Positions 33,932-42,739 of a stretch of DNA of 64,000 nt are shown piece after piece. The translations under genes and the position numbers were made by a program. This DNA comes from Pseudoalteromonas gelatinilytica (GTDB lineage Bacteria > Pseudomonadota > Gammaproteobacteria > Enterobacterales > Alteromonadaceae), in assembly GCF_001641615.1 (NCBI RefSeq), contig NZ_LRRU01000023.1, positions 62,001 to 126,000 of the forward strand, in the 5' to 3' direction. Within the stretch, counting starts at the first letter, position 1. The number at the start of each line of letters is the position of its first letter. The notes beneath the pieces were generated by a model, which was not told where the DNA came from, did not search any database, and saw nothing but the letters and a program-made list of their open reading frames with translations.

Positions 33932-34884
33932 TGAGTTTAGTGTGTTTTGGCGAAGCATTAATCGACTTTTTATCAGATGGTAAACAACCAGAGTCATTTA
34001 CTAAATACGCAGGGGGCGCACCTGCTAATGTGGCTGTTGCAGCAGCAAAACTAGGCCTAAACACCAGCTTTTGCGGCATGTTAGGCGATGACATGTTCGG
34101 TCACTTTATTAAACAAGAACTTGACCAGCATGCGGTAAACACCCAGTACTGTACATTCACCGATGCCGCGAAAACAGCGCTGGCGTTTGTATCACTTGAT
34201 GACAGTGGCGAACGCTCGTTTAGTTTTTATCGCCCACCAGCCGCCGATTTACTGTATCGCATAGACGATTATGACCATGCAATGTTTGCAAATCACGCCA
34301 TCATGCATGTATGCAGCAACAGTTTAACTGAGCACAACATCTATCAAACCACAATTTATGGTTTAACGCAGGCGAAAAAAGCCGGTGCAATTTGTAGCTT
34401 TGATATGAATCTGCGCGAAAACCTATGGCCAAGTATGCGCCATACTATAGATAGAATGTGGCATGTTATTTCACTGGCAGATATCGTTAAACTCTCATTT
34501 GAAGAGCTTGAGTTTTTAAATCAAAAAAGCCATCAAGAAATGTCACTTGAGCATACTATCGATGCCATTTTAAAGGCCGGTGTAACCTGTTTGCTGGTTA
34601 CCAATGGCGGCGAAGCAATCAGCTTTTATCACGCAGACTTTAAAGGCCAAGTTAGCCCACCAGCGACAAAAGTGGTTGATACCACAGCTGCAGGTGATGC
34701 GTTTATTGGCGGCATGCTGTCAAAGATTGGTCAGCACTGTGAAAACAAACAAAGCTTTAAAGCGTTTTGCCAAACGCCAGAGAATATCGAACAAACCATT
34801 GCTTATGCAGCTAAAGCTGGCGCTTTTGCAGTAAGCCGCTATGGTGCATTTGCGTCTTTACCAAGCGCAGCCGATTTAGCCTAG
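33931..34884 (+). CDS. PfkB-family sugar kinase, probable fructokinase
   Basis: A 317-residue ribokinase-fold kinase. The first signature GGAPANVAVAAAKLG lies near residue 28. The second, VVDTTAAGDAFIGGML with the catalytic Asp of AGD, is near residue 255. Closest by eye to fructokinases. The start ATG overlaps the isomerase stop (TAATG), so translation is coupled. It would phosphorylate the fructose produced by the isomerase. Substrate is inferred from context. Confidence 0.88.
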   Translation: MSLVCFGEALIDFLSDGKQPESFTKYAGGAPANVAVAAAKLGLNTSFCGMLGDDMFGHFIKQELDQHAVNTQYCTFTDAAKTALAFVSLDDSGERSFSFYRPPAADLLYRIDDYDHAMFANHAIMHVCSNSLTEHNIYQTTIYGLTQAKKAGAICSFDMNLRENLWPSMRHTIDRMWHVISLADIVKLSFEELEFLNQKSHQEMSLEHTIDAILKAGVTCLLVTNGGEAISFYHADFKGQVSPPATKVVDTTAAGDAFIGGMLSKIGQHCENKQSFKAFCQTPENIEQTIAYAAKAGAFAVSRYGAFASLPSAADLA

Positions 34885-34903
34885 AGCTTTGTTTAGGTTG
34901 AGT

Positions 34904-34940
34904 AATAAGCCCAGCATTAGTAATTAATGCCGGGCTTATT
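34904..34940. terminator. hairpin between convergent genes
   Basis: AATAAGCCC(a)GCATTA and TAATGC(c)GGGCTTATT form a 15-bp stem with one A-C mismatch. It lies between the kinase (+) stop and the M1 peptidase (-) stop. The T-tracts are short, so it is probably a bidirectional but modest terminator. Confidence 0.6.
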
Positions 34941-34942
34941 CG

Positions 34943-36628
34943 CTATTGCTCAGCTTTACATTTATCGATAATTGGTAAATACCTAAACACCTTCATGTTT
35001 GGATCGATCACCACATGATCCCCCGCTTTTAAAGCAATGCTAATCTCGCCATTTTCAACAGAATAAGTTTGCAACGAGCCGTTTATTTGCACCGGAACTG
35101 GCATAGGGAATGGCTTACCTTGCAAAGAGTTTTTGTTCCATTTCAGCGTCAAGCTGTTAGCTGATTGAATAACATCAAGTTCCGGTAATTGAGCCTGTTT
35201 TAAATACACATCAAACAGCCAGCTATAATCTTTCGCCGTTAAGCGGTTAACAATAGCAATAAACTCATCGGTATTTCGATATCGCGGTGAAATTGGATAA
35301 GCCAATTGCTTGGTGTCGTTCACCCCATAAAGCAGCTCACGGGTGGCTTGCCAAAATAACTCATCACCAATCAACCAGCGTAAGGTATGTAAAGTCCAAC
35401 TGCCTTTGCCATAAATATCAGGGTTGAATGCTTGATCTGAGGTTATATCGCCATCAAGAACAATGGCTTTACAGTTTTTCAGCCCTAAATACGACTTATA
35501 CATGCTGTGGTTATAGGCCGCTTCACCGAATTTATACAAGCTATAACTTGGCTGCATGTAACTGCCAAAGCCTTCGTGTAGCCATGCATCGTTGAGTTTT
35601 TCATGGGTCATTAAATTACCAAACCACTCATGAGCTAACTCATGCTGTAATAACCAATCATATCCGCCTGCATCACGCTTATATTTTTTACCATAGGCAT
35701 TGATAGTTTGATGTTCCATACCTAAATGCGGTGTTTCAACAAAGCCCAGTTTGTCATTCCCCCATGGGTAAGGCCCTAAAAAGCGCTCAAAAAACGCGAC
35801 TTGAGAACGTAAATCCTGCTCTATTAGCATCGACGCTTGCTGTGTGTGTTTAGTAAGTGCCCAAAATTCAATCGGAACCTCAGTGCCATTAATACTGGTA
35901 TAACTGCGCTCAATACGTTGATACGGGCCTATGTTCAGAGCAATGTTATAGTCGCTTGCAGGCACAGATAGCAGCCAATCAAATTGTTGTTTGTGTGCAC
36001 CGACTGGTTTTACGCTTTGCAATACCCCGTTGGTTACCGCACTTAAACCATTTGGTACTGTGAGCCTTATGCGCATGCTATCGGCTTTGTCAGCAAAATG
36101 ATCTTTACATGGCCAGAATAAATCACAGCCTTCGCCCTGCACTGCGGTAGCTATCCACGGCTCGCCGCTTTCGGTTTCAGCAAATACAAACCCGCCATCC
36201 CAAGGGGCGTTTTTAGCAATATGGGGGTTGCCCTCATAGGCCACCGCAACACTCACTGTGCTGCCCGCAGCGTATTGCTTACCTAAATCGATATTTAGCA
36301 CACCTGCATTGCGGGTATAGTTAAGTGTTTTATCGTCAGAGGTTATGGCAGTGATTAAAAATCGGCTATCAAGTTTTAGTTCAACAAATTGGCTTGCAGA
36401 TAGCATTTTAAACTGCGTTTTCGACACGCCTTTAATGCGTTTATCATCAGGAAACACTTCAAGTGATAAGTCGTAAAATTGCACATCGCTTTTTAGTGCA
36501 ACTGCCGATAATGGCTGACCTGTATCACCAACGCTTGGATCAAGTGGCAAAGGTTTAACACTACAGCCAGCTAAAATGGCGGTCATAGCAATCGCTGTAG
36601 CGCTTTTAAAAAAATGAGTTACCTGCAA
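34943..36628 (-). CDS. M1-family aminopeptidase, lipoprotein
   Basis: A 561-residue protein. The lipobox ILAGC (Cys22) predicts envelope anchoring. The zinc motif HELAHEWFGNLMTH is followed by the third ligand in LHEGFGSY (HEXXH-X18-E). The substrate-binding loop reads LGMEHQT rather than the usual GxMEN. The length matches the two-to-three-domain LTA4 hydrolase-like M1 group, shorter than PepN. It would remove N-terminal residues from peptides in the periplasm. The ATG at 36628 starts MQVTHFF. Confidence 0.9.
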   Translation of the reverse strand: MQVTHFFKSATAIAMTAILAGCSVKPLPLDPSVGDTGQPLSAVALKSDVQFYDLSLEVFPDDKRIKGVSKTQFKMLSASQFVELKLDSRFLITAITSDDKTLNYTRNAGVLNIDLGKQYAAGSTVSVAVAYEGNPHIAKNAPWDGGFVFAETESGEPWIATAVQGEGCDLFWPCKDHFADKADSMRIRLTVPNGLSAVTNGVLQSVKPVGAHKQQFDWLLSVPASDYNIALNIGPYQRIERSYTSINGTEVPIEFWALTKHTQQASMLIEQDLRSQVAFFERFLGPYPWGNDKLGFVETPHLGMEHQTINAYGKKYKRDAGGYDWLLQHELAHEWFGNLMTHEKLNDAWLHEGFGSYMQPSYSLYKFGEAAYNHSMYKSYLGLKNCKAIVLDGDITSDQAFNPDIYGKGSWTLHTLRWLIGDELFWQATRELLYGVNDTKQLAYPISPRYRNTDEFIAIVNRLTAKDYSWLFDVYLKQAQLPELDVIQSANSLTLKWNKNSLQGKPFPMPVPVQINGSLQTYSVENGEISIALKAGDHVVIDPNMKVFRYLPIIDKCKAEQ

Positions 36629-36797
36629 AACATCTACTCCATGTCGTTATTATTGTTATTAAAATATGACATAGCTGAAAGATTAAAACTGTGCTTTGCG
36701 TTGAATAACAAAACGAAAATATTTCATCATCAAATCAATGCAAAAAAGCCCAGCGTTTCTATAATTAATACTGTGATTTACTTAAAAGGATTTAATA

Positions 36798-37565
36798 ATG
36801 CTCACTTTAAAACAACCTCGTATGTTAACGATTTTATCTTTCGGTTTAGTATTCGCCTCACCAACTGTTTATGCCGACCAATGGCAATTTTCTGTAGAGC
36901 CTTATTTAATGGCCACTGCGATTGATGGCAGCTCGGCAATTGGCACTATAGAAGCCCCCCTTGAAGTCGAATTTGATACCATTTTAAACAACCTCGACAG
37001 CGCATTTATGCTCCATCTTGAGGGATATCATCAATCAAACTGGGGTTTTATTGCTGACTGGGGTTATATGGATTTAAGTAAATCTCATAACGCCCCAAAA
37101 CTTGGCGTGCTCAGTGCCCGGGTGCGCCAAGCCGTGCTCGAATTAAGTGTTGCGTACCGTTTTTCTAGCCCTTCGATGGGTGATTGGGTTAACTATGTGG
37201 GTATTCGTCGTTGGGATAACAGCTACGAATTCGACCTTGACCCTAACTTTATGTCGCAAGTGTCCGTGGTCGACAGAGATGAAGATTGGATTGACCTCAT
37301 TTTTGGCTTTCACTTGAACAAACAATTAAGCGAACATTGGCAGTTAACAACCGCAGGGGATCTCGGTGGTTTTAACTTAAACGCTAAATTGACTGGCAGC
37401 TTTAAATTAGGTGCGGTGTATCAAATAAACCCACATTGGGATCTAGGTATGAGCTATAAAACCACGTATGTAGATTACCAAACAGGCCAACGCGGAAATA
37501 AAAACTTCTTTAGTTATGATACATTTACCCACGGCCCGCAAATAAGCGTGAGCTATCAGTTTTAG
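36798..37565 (+). CDS. outer-membrane beta-barrel protein, unknown function
   Basis: A 255-residue protein with a signal peptide (residues 1-26, ending TVYA) and a mature part of amphipathic strands ending in aromatic ISVSYQF, the outer-membrane insertion signature. Aggaggatt-like AAAAGGAT precedes the ATG. It probably forms an 8- to 12-strand barrel. It resembles uncharacterised porin-like proteins. Nothing in its surroundings tells what passes through or binds it. Confidence 0.75.
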   Translation: MLTLKQPRMLTILSFGLVFASPTVYADQWQFSVEPYLMATAIDGSSAIGTIEAPLEVEFDTILNNLDSAFMLHLEGYHQSNWGFIADWGYMDLSKSHNAPKLGVLSARVRQAVLELSVAYRFSSPSMGDWVNYVGIRRWDNSYEFDLDPNFMSQVSVVDRDEDWIDLIFGFHLNKQLSEHWQLTTAGDLGGFNLNAKLTGSFKLGAVYQINPHWDLGMSYKTTYVDYQTGQRGNKNFFSYDTFTHGPQISVSYQF

Positions 37566-37640
37566 TCGTTAGCCCGCTAGTAATTTGTTTCTATTTCATG
37601 GTATGTTTTTTAACTAATTAAAGTAAAAGGAATTCATCCT

Positions 37641-39377
37641 ATGAATAATAAGCTTCTTGCTGGGGGCGCAATTGCGATTGTTGCAGGTGCGTTGTTGTAC
37701 TCACAAAATAAAGCCAGTGTTGAGGTAGATTTACCTGAGCTTGCCTACGTACCTGCCGATACGGCGGTTTTTTATGGTCAACTTAAACCGTTTCCGTACA
37801 GCAAATACTTTGCGCTTATGCCAGATGCAATGAAAGGCACGAGCGATTTAACGCCCATTATTGCTGAGCTTAAAACAGTTGATGATAAGAATGCCCTATT
37901 CCTTGCATCACTGATGGAAAAATACCAACAATCACTGAGCTCTTACGACGCCTTCAAATCGATTTGGGGCTTTGGTGATGACTACAAAGGCATGATGTAT
38001 GCGCAAGGTTTAATGCCGATTGTACGTTTTCAGGTCGCGGATCAAAGCAGCATTATCAATAGCATTAAGCAATCTGCTGATGAAGCAGGTATTGCGTATA
38101 CAACTGAAAGCCTTGAAGGCGTAAGTTACACGCGCTTTACCATTGAACTTGAAGGCTTAGATAACTTCAACCTAATTGCATCAACGCACAACAATTGGGC
38201 TACCTTAACGCTGACCACTGCGCTTTCTAATGATCAAGATTTACGTATTGCCCTTGGCGTAGAAAAACCGGCTCAATCACTGGCTGAGACTAAAAAGCTA
38301 CCTGAGCTAATTAAAACTTTCTCGCTTGATGGCAACTCGGTTGGCTTTGTTGATCATCAACGTATCGCCAATGCTATAACAGGCAAAGAAGACTCTCGCT
38401 TACACCAGATGCTCAAAGAGCTACTTGATAAAGCCCAGCAAGCGAATGCATTAGCAGCGATTTCAACACCTGAGTGTCAAGATGACATTGCAGCCATTGC
38501 CGCTAAATGGCCTGCAACAGTATCAGGCACAACAAAAACCCGTATTACCACCGACTACGCCGACTTTGACGTAAAAGCAGTACTGCAAAGCACAGATCAA
38601 GACTTACTTAATACGCTACAAGCCGTGCGTGGTTTTGTACCAAAACATACCACTGAGCTTGACGGTCAAATGATGAGTGTTGCTTATGGTATTGATGTAG
38701 CAAAAGTACTGCCGCTTGCCAACACACTAACCGGTGCAATTAAGTCAGCTGAGTTTAACTGTGGCCCAATTGTCGCACTACAAAATGAAATGCAAGAAGT
38801 AAGCACCGCTGGCCTTGCTATGATGTCGGGTTTTGCAAACGGCGTGCAAGGTATGAGTGTCAGCGTTCAAGACGCTGCATTGACCATTGATGACTACAAC
38901 GGCCCACAAATAGACAAACTTGATGCCATCGTTACCTTATCGGCTACTGATGCCCATGGCTTGTATTCAATTGCGCAAGGTTTTGTGCCGCCGCTTGCTA
39001 ACATAAAACTACCAGCCAATGGTGATGCCGTACTGATCAATGAATACATTCCATCGCCTGTGCCACTTAACTTTGATATAAAAATGGCCCTTAAAGGCAA
39101 TCATATTGTGATTTTCACGGGTGATAAGTCAGCGCAGATTGCCGAGACTTTAGAGTCGCAAAGTGTTACTAAAAATGGCTTTGTGAACATGGCATTCGAC
39201 GTACAAAAAATCTTATTACCTTTGCTTGATACGATTGCTGCAACGGGTCAATTAAGTGATGAAGAAATGGCTGAGCTTGATTCCCTACGCGACCAACCTG
39301 TAGGTGTGTATTTTGCCACAGACATTACCGACAACGGCATTGGCCTTGAAAGTAACGTACAAATTACTAAAAAGTAG
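37641..39377 (+). CDS. DUF3352-like membrane-anchored periplasmic protein
   Basis: A 578-residue protein with an N-terminal anchor helix (about 5-22) and a large soluble part. It opens with PADTAVFYGQLKPFPYSKYFAL, similar to DUF3352-type proteins. Later segments such as QMMSVAYGIDVAKVLPLANT and GVYFATDITDNGIGLESN follow. Location is inferred to be periplasmic. Function is unknown. AAAAGGAATT precedes the ATG. Confidence 0.7.
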   Translation: MNNKLLAGGAIAIVAGALLYSQNKASVEVDLPELAYVPADTAVFYGQLKPFPYSKYFALMPDAMKGTSDLTPIIAELKTVDDKNALFLASLMEKYQQSLSSYDAFKSIWGFGDDYKGMMYAQGLMPIVRFQVADQSSIINSIKQSADEAGIAYTTESLEGVSYTRFTIELEGLDNFNLIASTHNNWATLTLTTALSNDQDLRIALGVEKPAQSLAETKKLPELIKTFSLDGNSVGFVDHQRIANAITGKEDSRLHQMLKELLDKAQQANALAAISTPECQDDIAAIAAKWPATVSGTTKTRITTDYADFDVKAVLQSTDQDLLNTLQAVRGFVPKHTTELDGQMMSVAYGIDVAKVLPLANTLTGAIKSAEFNCGPIVALQNEMQEVSTAGLAMMSGFANGVQGMSVSVQDAALTIDDYNGPQIDKLDAIVTLSATDAHGLYSIAQGFVPPLANIKLPANGDAVLINEYIPSPVPLNFDIKMALKGNHIVIFTGDKSAQIAETLESQSVTKNGFVNMAFDVQKILLPLLDTIAATGQLSDEEMAELDSLRDQPVGVYFATDITDNGIGLESNVQITKK

Positions 39378-39393
39378 TTTTGAGTTTGAATCT

Positions 39394-39423
39394 AAAAAGA
39401 GCGCTATTTAGCGCTCTTTTTTT
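39394..39423. terminator. bidirectional Rho-independent terminator
   Basis: AAAAAGAGCGCT and AGCGCTCTTTTT form a 12-bp stem with loop ATTT. T-runs are present in both directions. It ends the plus-strand DUF3352-like gene. It overlaps the last codons of the minus-strand methyltransferase. Confidence 0.88.
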
Positions 39424-39928
39424 GTTGCCATTTAAGTGAGTTGTTAGTGTCTCGACTATTGCAAATGGTGTCGTTTGAACTCTCAATACCACCGAGTTTG
39501 GCAAGTCGGTCGTAAAGCACAACATTGCAGGTTGCGGCTAGGTTCATACAGCCAATGGTTGGTACATACACTACTTCATCACACCATTTCAGCACGTCTT
39601 TACTGACTGAGCCATCTTCAGGGCCAAATACATAAAATGCGTTTTCAGGGTGCTTAAATTCAGGCAGCGGCGTTGCACCTTCAACAAGCTCAATCACCAC
39701 CGTTGTGGCACCTTCAGGCTTTGCTTGCTCAAGGCTTTCAACTTGCGTTAGCGGAATGTGCTCAAGCACATTTTTGGTATCGGTATGGTACTTATTTGCA
39801 CGTAAATAGCGGCTACCAGTAAAAAACACCTGGTTAGCGTTGTAACAACCCGCGGCACGTAATACGCCACCCACATTGGTTGGGCTTTTTGGGTTTAACA
39901 AGCCAATGCTTGCTTTAAGTGTGCTCAT
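39404..39928 (-). CDS. SPOUT (TrmH/SpoU) family RNA methyltransferase
   Basis: A 174-residue protein with the three SpoU motifs: NPKSPTNVGGVLRAAGCY (motif 1), FGPEDGSV (motif 2) and CMNLAATCNVVLYDRLAK (motif 3). The fold binds S-adenosylmethionine through a trefoil knot. It probably 2'-O-methylates an RNA ribose. It differs from TrmL by eye, so the RNA target is not assigned. It overlaps ycgN by one base and is co-transcribed with it. Confidence 0.9.
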   Translation of the reverse strand: MSTLKASIGLLNPKSPTNVGGVLRAAGCYNANQVFFTGSRYLRANKYHTDTKNVLEHIPLTQVESLEQAKPEGATTVVIELVEGATPLPEFKHPENAFYVFGPEDGSVSKDVLKWCDEVVYVPTIGCMNLAATCNVVLYDRLAKLGGIESSNDTICNSRDTNNSLKWQQKKSAK

Positions 39929-40437
39929 TAATCAATGTCTCTGGTTGGCCATTCGGCCACGTAAAGGTCAAAGTCATCTAGATCTACATCACAGTCTTTC
40001 ACTGTTTTGTCACGCACAGAAATACCCAGCTCATGCATCATATCTTTACTACCACCGTTCAATAACGGGTGCCAAGACGCAAGGCCACGGCCTTCGTAAA
40101 GGCGGCGGTAGCTACAGCTTTGCGGCATAAAAAAGATATCTTTGAGGTTTTCTTTAGTGAGCTTAACACATGAAGGCACCAAGGTTTGGCGGTTCGCATA
40201 TTCGCTACACCCACAGGTGTCGTTGTCTAGGTATTGGCAAACGATATTAGTGAAGATCAGTTCTTCACCCTCGCGAAGTTGATCCGTTGCGGTAAATTCA
40301 TCTTCGTCTTCACTGTCGATAAATGTGTTTAAACAACATTTACCACAGCCGTCACAAATGGCTTCCCATTCGGGTTGTGACATTTGCTCAAGCGAGCGCT
40401 TAAGCCAAAATTGATCTTCTAACATGGTATTACTCAA
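39928..40437 (-). CDS. ycgN: YcgN-family cysteine cluster protein
   Basis: A 169-residue protein matching E. coli YcgN. Shared blocks are FWLKRSLEQMSQPEWEAICD, CDGCGKCCLN, LVPSCVKLTKENL and CSYRRLYEGRGLASWHPLL. The conserved cysteines (CxxCxxCC plus others) suggest an iron-sulfur or zinc centre. Function is unknown. It contains a 16-18 residue insertion (DEDEFTATDQLREGEE) not present in the E. coli protein as I recall it. First gene of a two-gene unit. Confidence 0.9.
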   Translation of the reverse strand: MSNTMLEDQFWLKRSLEQMSQPEWEAICDGCGKCCLNTFIDSEDEDEFTATDQLREGEELIFTNIVCQYLDNDTCGCSEYANRQTLVPSCVKLTKENLKDIFFMPQSCSYRRLYEGRGLASWHPLLNGGSKDMMHELGISVRDKTVKDCDVDLDDFDLYVAEWPTRDID

Positions 40438-40503
40438 AGCCCCTAAACAGCGCGCATTCTAGCGTAAAGCCAGCATGCGCGCAAAGTTTAGCGTGTTTGG
40501 GCG

Positions 40504-40767
40504 ATACCCAAGCCATCTCAAGATGCAGAATTCAGCGTTTCACAGGTGCCTTAATATCAAGGCGTTACTTTGCAAGAATGGCAGTCCCTTTTAAGAAGTA
40601 ACAACGATGAGAGTAAGTGCCTGTGAAGCGCCCAAAGGGTTGGTTTAAAAGCGATTTATACTGCGTTATTGATTTTAACAATAGAACCACTATTACTTGC
40701 AATCAATGCCTTGCCTAAATCGCTTTTAATTCCAACTGAAACTCGCACCTTGAGGTGGTTTGGGTAT
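40504..40767. mobile_element. 264-bp MITE-like element, copy 2 (inverted relative to copy 1)
   Basis: Almost the same sequence as 16027-16289, in reverse orientation, with end repeats ATACCCAAGCCATCTCAAGA at the left and GGTGGTTTGGGTAT at the right. The left end has two substitutions relative to copy 1. Internal hairpins are conserved. Its right end lies 1 bp from the stop codon of the DUF885 gene, so insertion occurred exactly at the gene's 3' boundary. There is no ORF. Confidence 0.85.
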
Positions 40768-40768
40768 T

Positions 40769-42592
40769 TTACTTTTGCTCGTTAACCCAACGCTTAATTT
40801 TCTCTTCAAGAATTGGCATAGGTAATGCGCCATCAATCAGAACTTGCGTATGGAAAGCTTTAATGTCGAACTTATCGCCTAGCTCTTTGCTCGCGTAGTC
40901 ACGTAGTTCTTGAATTTTGAACTGACCTAACTTGTACGACAGCGCTTGGCCCGGCCATGCAATGTAACGCTCAACTTCGGCAATAATGTCACTTTCGGCC
41001 ATTGATGAGTTAGCCAACATGTAATCAATACCTTGTTGACGTGTCCAGCCTTTTGCATGGAAACCAGTATCAAGCACTAAGCGCATTGCACGTAATTGCT
41101 CATCTGATAAACGACCGTACCACATGTAAGGGTCGGTAAATAAGCCAAGCTCTTTTCCTAAGCTTTCTGCATACAATGCCCAACCTTCTGCAAATACCGT
41201 GTAGCCACCGAATTTACGGAATAGTGGTAATCCTTCAATTTCTTGTTGCAAGGCAATTTGAAAGTGGTGACCCGGTGCCGCTTCGTGAATAGACAAGGTT
41301 TCAAGTAAAAACTTAGGCTGTGCTTTTAGATTAAAGGTATTGATATAGAAAATACCTGGGCGTGAGCCATCTGGTGCTGGCGACTGATAAGATGCACCCG
41401 CAGCTGATTCTGCGCGGAAATCTTCAACTGCTTTTACAACGTATGGCGCTTTTGGCGCAATATCGAACATTTGCGGCAGCTTAGCATCAATCTTTTCTTT
41501 TACAGCTTCGTACGCGGCAATTAACTCTTCTGGCGTATCGTAGTAAAACTCATCTGAGGTTCTTAGGTGTTCAAAAAACGCTTTTAAATCGCCTTCAAAA
41601 CCGACAGTCTCTTTGACTTTTTTCATCTCAGATAAAATGCGCGATACTTCGCTTAAACCAATGTCATGAATTTCATCAGCGTTTAGGCTCAGCGTTGTAT
41701 GCTGTTTAATTTGATACTCATACCATGCTTTACCATTTGGCAGGTCGCTGTAACCAATGCTTTCACGGGCATTTGGAATATATTCATTCGCTAAAAAGTC
41801 AGCCATTTTTTGATACGCAGGCACTAAACGCTCGCTGATCATTGCCGTGTATGCGCTTGTTAGCTGTGCTTTTTGCTCGTCGCTGAAAGATTCAGGTAGC
41901 TGAGCAATTGGCCCCCAGAATAATGACTCTTCTGGTTTTTCTACGATATGAGTTTGAAATTGCGGTAACAGTTTTTCAGCAAGCGGTTTAGGAAGAACCA
42001 CTTTGTCTTTCATTCCTTGGCGCATTGACTGCTCAACACTGTCTAACCAAGCGATGAAACCGTCAGCACGTTTTTCAAATGCTTGATAATCTTCAACCGT
42101 GTTAAAAGGTTGTGCACTTTGCCCAGAACCTAACGCAGCAAAGGTATTATGTGCCCCGCCCATTTGGTTAATAGGCATTAAGTAACTTGGAAACTGAGCG
42201 CCTTCAATCGCAAGGTCTAAATCGCGGGCTAGAATTTCGTAGCTCAATAATGACTGACCCTTTAATTGCGCTTTGTCGATATTTGCTAATTTGTTCTTGT
42301 ATTCTTTAACAAAGTTAAGCTGCTCGTCGCGGTTTGCTTTACTAATAGGTGCAATAAATTGGTCGTTATATTCGCTACGGCCAATGTAAGTACCACCAAT
42401 TGGATTAAACTTTAAGCCTGCTTCAAAGTAGTCTGCTAGTAATGTATCAAGTTGTTCTGTGGCTGACGTTGCGCTTGGCGCTTGTTTGCTCACTTCTTGA
42501 GTTGGTTTTTCGTTGCTTGGCGTTGATTCATTACAACCAAGTAATGCAAACATCACTGCCGAACTAAGTAGTGCTAGTTTTACGTTTTTCAT
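40769..42592 (-). CDS. DUF885 family lipoprotein (putative metallopeptidase)
   Basis: A 607-residue lipoprotein with lipobox ALLGC (Cys20), a low-complexity linker, then the DUF885 domain. The probable metal site is SIHEAAPGHHFQIALQQE, with a further conserved segment FGGYTVFAEGWALYAE. The C-terminus has YMLANSSMAESDIIAEVERY. The family is helical and thought to be peptidase-like, without proven substrate. No terminator follows; the MITE copy sits directly at the stop codon. Confidence 0.88.
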   Translation of the reverse strand: MKNVKLALLSSAVMFALLGCNESTPSNEKPTQEVSKQAPSATSATEQLDTLLADYFEAGLKFNPIGGTYIGRSEYNDQFIAPISKANRDEQLNFVKEYKNKLANIDKAQLKGQSLLSYEILARDLDLAIEGAQFPSYLMPINQMGGAHNTFAALGSGQSAQPFNTVEDYQAFEKRADGFIAWLDSVEQSMRQGMKDKVVLPKPLAEKLLPQFQTHIVEKPEESLFWGPIAQLPESFSDEQKAQLTSAYTAMISERLVPAYQKMADFLANEYIPNARESIGYSDLPNGKAWYEYQIKQHTTLSLNADEIHDIGLSEVSRILSEMKKVKETVGFEGDLKAFFEHLRTSDEFYYDTPEELIAAYEAVKEKIDAKLPQMFDIAPKAPYVVKAVEDFRAESAAGASYQSPAPDGSRPGIFYINTFNLKAQPKFLLETLSIHEAAPGHHFQIALQQEIEGLPLFRKFGGYTVFAEGWALYAESLGKELGLFTDPYMWYGRLSDEQLRAMRLVLDTGFHAKGWTRQQGIDYMLANSSMAESDIIAEVERYIAWPGQALSYKLGQFKIQELRDYASKELGDKFDIKAFHTQVLIDGALPMPILEEKIKRWVNEQK

Positions 42593-42739
42593 TCTTTCCC
42601 TGCCCTTATATTAAGTACGCGTAAATTATGAGGGTTTAGTTCCCTATTTAGCAAGTATCGCTGCAACTTATCGCAGTTTATTTACACTTTGCAAGCTGAT
42701 TGCTAGAGTGGCGGCTCGACTTACCAATTTTGAATAAAA

